This document shows positions 44,195 through 51,084 of a stretch of 64,000 bases of DNA, piece after piece. A model generated the notes under the pieces. That model had not been told where the DNA came from. It ran no database searches and saw nothing but the letters and a program-made list of their open reading frames with translations. The stretch covers positions 296,592-360,591 of the forward strand of contig CAZBMZ010000002.1 in the NCBI GenBank assembly GCA_964492845.1, written 5' to 3'. The stretch comes from JADJPF01 sp964492845 (GTDB taxonomy: Bacteria; Acidobacteriota; Blastocatellia; Chloracidobacteriales; JADJPF01). Positions within the stretch are counted from its first letter, which is position 1. The number at the start of each line of letters is the position of its first letter. The translations under genes were made by a program, and so were the position numbers.

Positions 44195-45085
44195 CTAGCT
44201 AAAAGGGTTTATTAGTTCTTTTAGTTCTGCTAAAGAATCTTTTGAGATAATCTTATAGATTAAGAATTGACAGTTAGGGGGAAGTTCTTTAGCTACTAAA
44301 ATATCAACAATCAAAAAACTTTTTGATTTATTGATACCTTCTTTCCAATCTTTATTTCTTGCATCACGAAAGCTGGAATTACCTGATTCAACGCCAATTG
44401 CAGTTAACAAGGCTTTTGCCCAACGTAATAATTCAGGCCAATAAGAAATTACTATTATAGAAATATCTTTAGGCGGTGTGGGATATTTTTGTGCATCTTG
44501 TTGAACAGAACGAGAATTTAAGAGCTTTAAGTTAGCTGGTAAATTGTGTTTTGCTCTATCAACACGTCCATACATTGCAACAGGAATAGCACCTTCAAGT
44601 AAATTATTGCAATCTTCTACGCTTGCTTCGTGTACAGGAAATTTTGTTGCTAAGTGAATTTCCTTTACTAAAAGTTTACGTAACTCTTTGCTAGGATCTA
44701 TAACTAGAAAATGATCTAAATGCTCCATTTCTAGCCATTTAGGAAGCTGATTTTGGAGTTCAGAAATTGTAAAACCTTGGTTACGGATTTCTTTTAGAAA
44801 AGATAAGATTAGATGATCTAACTTAACATGACTATCTATTTTTGGTAAACGCTCACGTACATAAAAACCGCTTCCTTGACGTATTTCTAGCCAACCTCGT
44901 TCAGCTAAATCATGATAAATAGTTGTTACAGTATTATGATGAATACTTAGGCGGTTAGCTAGTTCACGTGTACTAGGTAATTTTTGGTTAATTTTTAAGT
45001 CATTGCTAACAATTGCTAGCATTATTTGTGTGGCTAACTGTTCATGAATTGAAACTTCGCTATCTTTAACTATCCATAGGTGCAT
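44195..45085 (-). CDS. GntR-family transcriptional regulator with an unrecognised effector domain
   Basis: This 296-residue protein has a GntR winged-helix domain at residues 1-80, with the HTH in LPSTRELANRLSIHHNTVTT and a wing ending in LEIRQGSGFYVRERLP. The 200-residue C-terminal part does not resemble an aminotransferase (MocR type) or the FadR or UTRA folds. It has a charged helical start, then mixed alpha/beta sequence (ISIIVISYWPELLRWAKALL). The N-terminus looks YtrA-like, but that group is usually short. It is the last of three minus-strand genes, 43 bp after the patatin gene, and probably controls this group. Confidence 0.82.
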   Translation of the reverse strand: MHLWIVKDSEVSIHEQLATQIMLAIVSNDLKINQKLPSTRELANRLSIHHNTVTTIYHDLAERGWLEIRQGSGFYVRERLPKIDSHVKLDHLILSFLKEIRNQGFTISELQNQLPKWLEMEHLDHFLVIDPSKELRKLLVKEIHLATKFPVHEASVEDCNNLLEGAIPVAMYGRVDRAKHNLPANLKLLNSRSVQQDAQKYPTPPKDISIIVISYWPELLRWAKALLTAIGVESGNSSFRDARNKDWKEGINKSKSFLIVDILVAKELPPNCQFLIYKIISKDSLAELKELINPFS

Positions 45086-45128
45086 AAAGTTACATTCCAG
45101 TTATTTTTTTAAGTATTAGCTTACAGGC

Positions 45129-46154
45129 TTAATGCTTAAGCAGATTTCTATCTATCTTAAAACGATGATTTGAAAGCGAATCTTTGCCTACATTTACTAG
45201 CGTAGGTGTAAGCGAAGCTGAAAAAGGAGAAGCTATTTCTTGGACTTTTGGATAAATTAAAATACCGTTTTGGCTGGCTAAGTCCTCATCTTCATCAAAG
45301 CGAGTTTGAAGGGTTTGAATAGTTGTTTCATTAAAGACTCGGTGTAAAAACCAACTAGCCCAAGAATTACCAGTAAATGGATTAGTTTGATGAGCCAAAA
45401 TATTAGCTGGCTCATTAGGTCTAATTACGGCTCTAGTTGGTAGGTTAGAAAAATAAAAACCATCAAAAAGGTCTAAAGAATTTACATGGTAACTAGCAAA
45501 AAACGCACAACTAGCTGTTATTGCATCAATTAACGAAACATCAGGGGTAGTTTTTGAGGATAAAACTATAGATTCAGCATTTATAACAGCCTCTTGCATT
45601 GCATTTTGAATTTTTAGTTTTGCTAAAAAAGATGCTAGTTCTGTTGTTAAAGAAAAAAGTTTGCTAAAAGTAAAGTTTTGTAACAATCGTCCTAAGCGTT
45701 TTAGCACATCTATGATTCCACCAGAAACATCTAGGTAGGCGCAGGCAACAGAAAGATCTACGGATAATTCACCTAAAGTTAAGTCTCGTTGTTTAGGCAA
45801 TCGACCAGCCACATTATTTTTTAATAAATAATCGGGGAAAATTTCTCTTAACCTAACAGGGATTTGAAAAGCATCAAAAAAATTGACATTATGAACGTGT
45901 GGCAATGTAGCATAAAGATGAACAGGTGTAATGCCGCTAGCTATTAGGCCAGTTATTAAGCTTCCACCGCTTACACCTGCTAAACGACGTAGCGTAACAC
46001 CAGAATCTAGACAATATTTAATGGCTGGTAGCGAGGAAACTTTCCACATTCCGCCGCCGCTTTCTACTAAATCTAAATAAACAGCTTTTTTGTCACGTTT
46101 TGTTTTACTAACTTTTTTATTTTGTTTTTCTAAAGAAATTTCTTGATTAGACAT
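45129..46154 (-). CDS. Patatin-like phospholipase
   Basis: This 341-residue predicted lipid hydrolase uses a Ser-Asp dyad. The glycine-rich oxyanion loop is at residues 33-35 (ESGGGMWKV), the nucleophile is Ser62 in GVSGGSL, and the catalytic Asp is Asp231 in LFDGFYFS. The first 22 residues are a charged Lys-rich leader. No signal peptide or membrane helix is obvious, so it is likely cytoplasmic. It lies between a membrane protein gene (upstream) and the GntR gene (downstream). The substrate is unknown, and the usual DGG/DGA is DGF here. Confidence 0.85.
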   Translation of the reverse strand: MSNQEISLEKQNKKVSKTKRDKKAVYLDLVESGGGMWKVSSLPAIKYCLDSGVTLRRLAGVSGGSLITGLIASGITPVHLYATLPHVHNVNFFDAFQIPVRLREIFPDYLLKNNVAGRLPKQRDLTLGELSVDLSVACAYLDVSGGIIDVLKRLGRLLQNFTFSKLFSLTTELASFLAKLKIQNAMQEAVINAESIVLSSKTTPDVSLIDAITASCAFFASYHVNSLDLFDGFYFSNLPTRAVIRPNEPANILAHQTNPFTGNSWASWFLHRVFNETTIQTLQTRFDEDEDLASQNGILIYPKVQEIASPFSASLTPTLVNVGKDSLSNHRFKIDRNLLKH

Positions 46155-46218
46155 AACACTTAATATGCCATTTTTTTGTTTTGATTGGTAGTTAGGAAAT
46201 ATGCCAAGACAAGCTTTT

Positions 46219-46848
46219 TTAGAGAGTTATGCGGAAAGGTTTTGGATTATCCGCTAGCTGGTTAATTTGTTGATAAATAATGGCTAATCGCTCATCCATT
46301 TGTTCAATATTAGCTTGGGAAAAAATTTTCTCTAAAATATTTAACTCATCCCGATCAAATAAAATATTAAGATTGATCGGATTTTGTTCTGTTACCCGTT
46401 CAATTGCCCAATGCAATCGCTCAGCTAAAGAATATCTTTTGTTTGCAGCTAAGGAAATAAACATTTTTAATGAATTAGCAGGCAAAAAGTCCATCAAGCC
46501 GTATAGTTGTTGATAAATAGAAAATAGCTTTTTTTGTTGACTAAATAAAATGCTAATAATCCTAGTACTTAATAGTAAAACTGCCGTAGCAATTAGACTT
46601 GCTATTTCTTGGTTACTATAAAAGTAGTTTGAAATTGCCAGTTGGCTAGGCCAATTAGCTACCCAGGCAGAAAAATATATCCAAGTAATTAGCAGTAAAA
46701 CTAGCACTAAACAACAAATTGAGTATAAATTTTTATTTTGTGCTTTTTTACGTGATAACCCTAATGGATATTGGCTTATTAATTTTTGGCCTTGCCAAAT
46801 TATTAATAACATCCAGATAATTAAAATAAAATTTATTAGCCAATACAC
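46219..46848 (-). CDS. Membrane protein of unknown function
   Basis: This protein has about 210 residues, with hydrophobic helices at about residues 1-20, 45-70 and 85-105. A cytoplasmic-looking helical tail follows (NILFDRDELNILEKIFSQAN). The frame is open from a TTG at 46854. A GTG at 46848 has AAAAAGG at better spacing and is used here. It is the first gene of the minus-strand group with the patatin and GntR genes. I recognise no family. Confidence 0.6.
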   Translation of the reverse strand: MYWLINFILIIWMLLIIWQGQKLISQYPLGLSRKKAQNKNLYSICCLVLVLLLITWIYFSAWVANWPSQLAISNYFYSNQEIASLIATAVLLLSTRIISILFSQQKKLFSIYQQLYGLMDFLPANSLKMFISLAANKRYSLAERLHWAIERVTEQNPINLNILFDRDELNILEKIFSQANIEQMDERLAIIYQQINQLADNPKPFRITL

Positions 46849-46903
46849 AAGCAAAATACCTTTTTGATAGTTTGGATATAGGGATTTTAGCTGTAGATAA
46901 AGA

Positions 46904-46932
46904 TTGTTTGCTAGTAGTTTAGAAACTATAAT
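46904..46932 (+). promoter_or_regulatory. Candidate promoter for fur
   Basis: TTGTTT at 46904-46909 and a perfect TATAAT at 46927-46932 are spaced by 17 bp. The transcript would start near 46939, just at the palindrome at 46942-46966. Confidence 0.5.
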
Positions 46933-46941
46933 GCTAAAAAA

Positions 46942-46966
46942 TTCCCTACTTTTGGGAAAGTAGGAA
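46942..46966 (+). promoter_or_regulatory. Palindromic stem-loop in the fur leader, possible operator
   Basis: CCTACTTT at 46945-46952 and AAAGTAGG at 46957-46964 form an 8-bp perfect dyad with a TGGG loop. Flanking TTC and AA extend it with one bulge. It lies between the predicted -10 box and the fur ATG. Its place fits an autoregulatory operator or a short RNA hairpin. It does not match the classical Fur box. Confidence 0.4.
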
Positions 46967-47001
46967 ACCTAGGTGATTACAAAAATAAAGAGACAAAGTT
47001 T

Positions 47002-47466
47002 ATGAGTAAAGAAAAAGAAATTTTCCATGAACACTTAAAGCGCGCTAGGCTAAAACGAACCGAACAAAGAGACTTAATCTTAGATGTTTTTATTGATACT
47101 GAAGGGCATGTATCTGTAGAAGAGCTTTATGATCTAGTTAAAAAGAAAGATTCTTCTGTTGGGTTTACTACTGTTTATAGAACTATGAAGCTAATGACAG
47201 AAGCCGGTTTAGCTCATGAAGTACGGTTTACCGATGGACGCGCACGCTATGAACACGAGTATGATCATCAACATCATGATCATTTAATTTGTAATCAATG
47301 TGATTCGGTAATTGAGTTTTACAATCCAGAAATAGAAAAATTACAAGAAGAAATAGCCCACCAATATAAGTTTCAAATTCAAGATCATAGTCATCGTATG
47401 TTTGGAATTTGCTTTAATTGCCAAGAAACTAGTAAGGATAAACTAGCAAAAAAGACCTACAGCTAG
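47002..47466 (+). CDS. fur: Fur-family metal-dependent regulator
   Basis: This 154-residue regulator has a winged helix (about 10-85, SVGFTTVYRTMKLMTEAGLA) and a dimerisation domain. The His-rich metal site is HDHLICNQC, and structural-zinc cysteines are in CNQC and CFNC. Fur represses iron uptake, and related PerR senses peroxide. The residues seen fit Fur, but Fur, PerR and Zur cannot be separated firmly by eye. The convergent gene pair on the other side includes a peroxide-type redox protein, which would fit PerR. It converges with truA, 7 bp away. Confidence 0.9.
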   Translation: MSKEKEIFHEHLKRARLKRTEQRDLILDVFIDTEGHVSVEELYDLVKKKDSSVGFTTVYRTMKLMTEAGLAHEVRFTDGRARYEHEYDHQHHDHLICNQCDSVIEFYNPEIEKLQEEIAHQYKFQIQDHSHRMFGICFNCQETSKDKLAKKTYS

Positions 47467-47473
47467 TTATTGT

Positions 47474-48253
47474 TTAGAAATAAAAATAAGCTGGGTAAAT
47501 TTGGTCTGGTTTAGCATCACCAGGATAAATAACTTTTTCTAAAAATAGTCCTGATGAAGGGGCTGTGTATTTTGCAGGTAGATCAGATCTTTTTTCAAAA
47601 AATCTTAAGTATTCTTTTAGGCTTATATTTCCACGCCCAATTTCAACTAGTATTCCTACTATACGTCGTACCATTTTCCAAAGAAAATGAGAAGCAGAAA
47701 TACGAAAAAGCACTAAATTATCTGTTGTTTTAATTGAAGCACTTTCAACTTTTACCAAAGTTGATTTGTTATCTACCATTTCACAAAAGCTTTGAAAGTC
47801 ATGTAACCCTATTAAGTGATAACAAGCCTGCTGCATTAGGTCAACATTGAGACGATCTTTAATCCACCAAACAAAGGGTTTGCCAAATGCAGTGCGAGAC
47901 AGAGAAATTTGATAGAGGTAATAGCGGCTAATAGCATCATGGCGAGCATCAAAATCATCTCTCGCCATTTCTATTTTATTGATATTTATATCTTTAGGTA
48001 AAAGCTGGTCAAAATTAATTTGCAAATGTTTAATAGATAAATTTTTCTTGGCTCTTAGGTGAGCAACTTGTTCTAAAGCATGAACTCCTGCGTCAGTACG
48101 TCCGGCCCCACCTATGTCTACTATGTCAGAAAAAATACTGTTAGCTGCTTTAATTAGTTCACCTTGTACTGTGCGTCCATTGGGCTGTTGTTGCCAGCCA
48201 GAGTAGCGAGTCCCATCATATTCAATTTTTAGCTTCCAAGTAGGCATGAGCAA
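47474..48253 (-). CDS. truA: tRNA pseudouridine(38-40) synthase
   Basis: TruA makes pseudouridine at positions 38-40 in the tRNA anticodon arm. The 259-residue protein has the N-terminal WKLKIEYDGTRYSGWQQQP and the catalytic aspartate in GGAGRTDAGVHALEQ. A C-terminal SHFLWKMVRRIVGILVEIG segment is also present. It is the standard length. It lies 5 bp after the peroxiredoxin-like gene on the same strand, so the two are likely one transcript. Confidence 0.97.
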   Translation of the reverse strand: MLMPTWKLKIEYDGTRYSGWQQQPNGRTVQGELIKAANSIFSDIVDIGGAGRTDAGVHALEQVAHLRAKKNLSIKHLQINFDQLLPKDININKIEMARDDFDARHDAISRYYLYQISLSRTAFGKPFVWWIKDRLNVDLMQQACYHLIGLHDFQSFCEMVDNKSTLVKVESASIKTTDNLVLFRISASHFLWKMVRRIVGILVEIGRGNISLKEYLRFFEKRSDLPAKYTAPSSGLFLEKVIYPGDAKPDQIYPAYFYF

Positions 48254-48258
48254 ATAAC

Positions 48259-48807
48259 TTAAACTTGTTTAACTACAGTAGTTAGAGAATTAATAAAGTC
48301 TTTTGGATTAGGATGATCTCCAGCATGTTTAGAAATATAATGATAAATAACTTGACCATTAGGGAGTATTACAAATGTTCCTCCATGTTGCCAAGGATCT
48401 CCAGTGGTACTTTTTTGGCGAAATCCTTGTCTAAAGGCTTTAAGTGCATGCCACCAAACTATTGGTTGAAAAGTCTTCCAAATACCTCGTTCTAATTTTA
48501 ATGCTCTGTATGTTCCTAGTTTTGGATCAACATAAATAGGACTAGCTAACTTAAGATCTTTACGAAAAGTTTCTGCATGATGCGGCTTACCATTACCAAT
48601 AATTACTAGTTCAGCCCCATTTTGATGAATTGCATTGACCTCTGAGCGCAACTGCGCTACTTGATATTGGCAGAGCAGTCAACCAAAGTGGCGAATAAAA
48701 ACTAAAACTATAGGTTTTTTTTGCCAGCTATCCCCTAGACGATGCTCATTGCCGTCAGGATCAAGTACAACCGCGTTTTTAAGTTCTGAAGAGACTTCCC
48801 AACTCAT
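48259..48807 (-). CDS. Candidate selenoprotein: peroxiredoxin-like (AhpC/TSA) protein with UxxC motif, in-frame TGA
   Basis: The gene reads from ATG (48805-48807) to stop as 182 codons with a single in-frame TGA at 48679-48681, codon 43. Before it is PIVLVFIRHFG and after it LLCQYQVAQLRSEVNA, giving U43-L-L-C46. In the family a Cys normally occupies this place (RHFGCxxC). GGAG at 48814-48817 lies 6 nt before the ATG. Sequence on both sides is coherent thioredoxin-fold protein: DKxxY-type core, PQHGGTF-like end (DPWQHGGTFVILPNGQVIYH). A stem-loop starts at the TGA. It is a probable thiol/selenol peroxidase or reductase. If Sec is not inserted, it is a pseudogene, but one base change exactly at the active site is unlikely by chance. 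Confidence 0.85.
48636..48681 (-). promoter_or_regulatory. Candidate bacterial SECIS element
   Basis: In the mRNA, UGAC (from the UGA) pairs with GUCA and CUCUG pairs with CAGAG. The apical stem AGCGC/GCGCU closes on a 4-nt loop AGUU (48650-48653). The loop begins 26 nt after the UGA and has G at its second position, which fits known bacterial SECIS geometry (small apical loop with an early G, about 16-37 nt from UGA). The apical hairpin occupies 48645-48658. This is manual folding; energy and covariation are untested. Confidence 0.75.
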
Positions 48808-49204
48808 TAGCTACTCCATTAAGTAAAAATTGTTAGTAAGTATTTTAACTCTAAACATCATAAAACAAACATGTAATTGATTATTAATTTTAGGATAAAT
48901 TTTAGATAGTTGACATTTTAAGATATATTTACTACAGAAAGCCATCAATAATAGCAGTGGTAGTTAAATATTTTTATTAAATAATAAGTGTTTAACAAAA
49001 CCTGGAAATTTCTTAACAAAAAATTAATAAATTTCTAGTCTCTTAATTAAAACTTTACTAAAATGACTAACTGCACCTAACCACAAATTTATCTGTATAA
49101 ATTAAAAGCTTAGAACTTAATAATAAACTTTATTTGTAGGTAGTTGTCCTCTTAATTTGTCCCCTTATAAGTAAAACTATATTAAAATTTTTTTAGGAGT
49201 TGTT
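48808..49204. other. Divergent intergenic region between the redox gene and the AP2-like gene
   Basis: These 397 bp are very AT-rich with no open frame of note. TTGACA occurs at 48910-48915 but no -10 box sits at proper spacing. A weaker promoter candidate lies just before the AP2-like gene. Confidence 0.6.
49144..49171 (+). promoter_or_regulatory. Weak promoter candidate for the AP2-like gene
   Basis: TTGTCC at 49144-49149 and TATAAG at 49166-49171 have 16-bp spacing. A second TTGTCC at 49157 gives alternatives. Low specificity in this AT-rich stretch. Confidence 0.3.
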
Positions 49205-49672
49205 ATGGATTTGGAAAAAAATAGATATAAAGGAATAAGTCGCATAGATCAAGACACTAACCATACACATGGCTGGTATGTTCGAGTATGGTTTAATGGA
49301 AAAATGTATTCTAAATTTTTTAGTGATGAAAAAAATGGCGGTGGAGAAAAAGCTTTAACAAAGGCTTTACGTCATCGTAACCGTTTAGAAAAAGAAATAG
49401 GTAAACCAAGAACAGATAGAAAAGTTGTCACCTATAGTTCAAAAAATAAAACAGGAGTGGTTGGAGTAGTAAGAAAAGTTAAAGAAGGAAGAGAAGTATA
49501 TGAAGTTAATTGGAATCCAATCCCTGGGGTAATTAAACGTACTTCTGTTTCAATAGACCGATATGGAGAGGAAAAAGCTTTTCTTAAAGCTTATAGAATT
49601 AGAAAGAAAAAAGAAAAAGAAATCTATGGAAAATCTATAGATATAAAAGCAGAAAAAACAATGAGTTGTTAG
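49205..49672 (+). CDS. Small basic protein with two AP2/ERF-like DNA-binding repeats
   Basis: This 155-residue protein is very basic. Two similar segments are seen, at residues 6-65 (YKGISRIDQ..GWYVRVWFNGK..KALTKALRHRNRLEKE) and about 80-145 (KTGVVGVVRKV..YEVNW..KAFLKAYRIRKKKEKE). Each consists of three strands and a basic helix. This is the layout of AP2 domains, found in plant regulators and in phage or homing-endonuclease proteins. AGGAG at 49195-49199 supports the start. It may bind DNA. No nuclease domain is present and no mobile element is adjacent. Confidence 0.7.
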   Translation: MDLEKNRYKGISRIDQDTNHTHGWYVRVWFNGKMYSKFFSDEKNGGGEKALTKALRHRNRLEKEIGKPRTDRKVVTYSSKNKTGVVGVVRKVKEGREVYEVNWNPIPGVIKRTSVSIDRYGEEKAFLKAYRIRKKKEKEIYGKSIDIKAEKTMSC

Positions 49673-49689
49673 TAAATGACTCGTAGTTT

Positions 49690-51081
49690 TTAGTAGGCAC
49701 GACAGCGTAAGCTAGGAATAAGTTTTTGTGGATTAGCAAGTTGTTTAGGGTTAAAGCATTCTCGGATATTAAGCATTTTTTCTAGGTCTGTAGCAGTGAA
49801 AATTAGCGGCATATAATTAATTTTGTCTGCTCCAACTCCATGTTCACCAGTAATTGACCCTCCAACACTAACGCAAAAGTGCATAATTTCATTACAAGCG
49901 GCTTTTACTCGCGCTAATTCGTCTTTATCACGACCATCATAACTAATGTTAGGGTGAAGGTTTCCATCACCAGCATGAAAAACATTAGAGATACGTAGTT
50001 TGTAATGTGCTGCAATTCGGTAAACTTCAGCTAGAACTATGGGGAGTTTACTTCTAGGAATAACGCCATCCTGTACCATTAAATCTGGGCTGATACGTCC
50101 CATTGCTCCAAAAGCACCTTTGCGACCAGCCCAGATTTTTAGTCTCTCTGTTTGATCACGAGCAATTTGCACACTACGCGCCCCATTTGCCAAACAAATT
50201 TGTTTAACTCTTTTTGCGTCGTCTTCTAATTCAATAGATAATCCATCTAACTCAATAATTACTACTGCTGCTGCATCTGTTGGAAGTCCAGCAGCAAATA
50301 CAGACGCTTCTATTGCTCCAACCGTGACTATATCCATCATTTCTAGTGCTGATGGCAAAATACCTGCGGAAATTATTTCTGATACTGTAAGGCTAGCTTC
50401 CTCTGTAGTAAGAAAATCTACTAGCATTGTTTTAACCATTTCTGGACTACGTTGCAACTTGACAGTTGCTTCAGTAGCAATACCAAAAGTTCCTTCTGAG
50501 CCAACAAATAAACCTACTAAGTCATATCCTATAGAATCTGTTCCACCTGCCCCAAAATCAACAATTTCACCACTTGGAAGCACTACTTTTAAGGCTAAAA
50601 TATGGTTTACCGTTGAGCCATATTTTAAGCAATGTGGCCCGCCAGCATTTTCCGCAATATTGCCGCCTATTGTACAAGCTGTTTGACTAGAAGGATCAGG
50701 AGCATAAAAATATCCATTTGGCTCAACTCTACGAGTTAAATTAATGTTCACTAAACCCGTTTCTACTACTGCTAGACGATCTTCATAATTAATACTTAAA
50801 ATTTTATTCATCCGGGCCATTTCAATAATAACCCCGTCTGATAAGGCTAAAGCTCCTCCAGAAAGACCAGTTCCAGCACCACGAGCAACAAAAGGAATAT
50901 TACATTGATTAAGTAAGGTTAATACCTGAGAGACTTCTTTGGTAGAAGAAACTAGTACAACAGCACGGGGCATTGCTCGATGAGTAGTTAAAGCATCACA
51001 CTCATAAACAAGTAGTTCTTCCTTTTGAGAAAGGACATTATTTAGGCCAACAATTTTTTTTAGCTCTTTGACTAAATCCAT
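49690..51081 (-). CDS. glcD: FAD-linked oxidase, glycolate oxidase subunit GlcD-like
   Basis: This 463-residue flavoprotein has a VAO-type FAD domain (VARGAGTGLSGGALALS, GGNIAENAGGPHCLKYG). The C-terminal cap domain has NVFHAGDGNLHPNI and GGSITGEHGVGADKINY. It probably oxidises a 2-hydroxy acid such as glycolate or D-lactate. No GlcE or GlcF subunit gene is adjacent, so the partner proteins and substrate are unknown. It lies 3 bp from the upstream response regulator gene on the minus strand, implying co-transcription. Confidence 0.92.
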   Translation of the reverse strand: MDLVKELKKIVGLNNVLSQKEELLVYECDALTTHRAMPRAVVLVSSTKEVSQVLTLLNQCNIPFVARGAGTGLSGGALALSDGVIIEMARMNKILSINYEDRLAVVETGLVNINLTRRVEPNGYFYAPDPSSQTACTIGGNIAENAGGPHCLKYGSTVNHILALKVVLPSGEIVDFGAGGTDSIGYDLVGLFVGSEGTFGIATEATVKLQRSPEMVKTMLVDFLTTEEASLTVSEIISAGILPSALEMMDIVTVGAIEASVFAAGLPTDAAAVVIIELDGLSIELEDDAKRVKQICLANGARSVQIARDQTERLKIWAGRKGAFGAMGRISPDLMVQDGVIPRSKLPIVLAEVYRIAAHYKLRISNVFHAGDGNLHPNISYDGRDKDELARVKAACNEIMHFCVSVGGSITGEHGVGADKINYMPLIFTATDLEKMLNIRECFNPKQLANPQKLIPSLRCRAY

Positions 51082-51084
51082 TAT

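Noticed and set aside
48259..48651. A 130-residue frame starting at TTG 48651 as the whole redox gene
   Set aside because: It lacks the N-terminal half of the thioredoxin fold and has no ribosome binding site. The frame continues upstream through one TGA to an ATG with good GGAG, so the longer recoded gene is preferred.
48910..48929. TTGACA followed by TATATT as a promoter
   Set aside because: The two boxes are only 8 bp apart, far from the 16-18 bp needed.
50324..50686. 120-residue plus-strand frame opposite glcD
   Set aside because: It lies fully antisense to a well-conserved flavoprotein gene and shows no start signal or homology.
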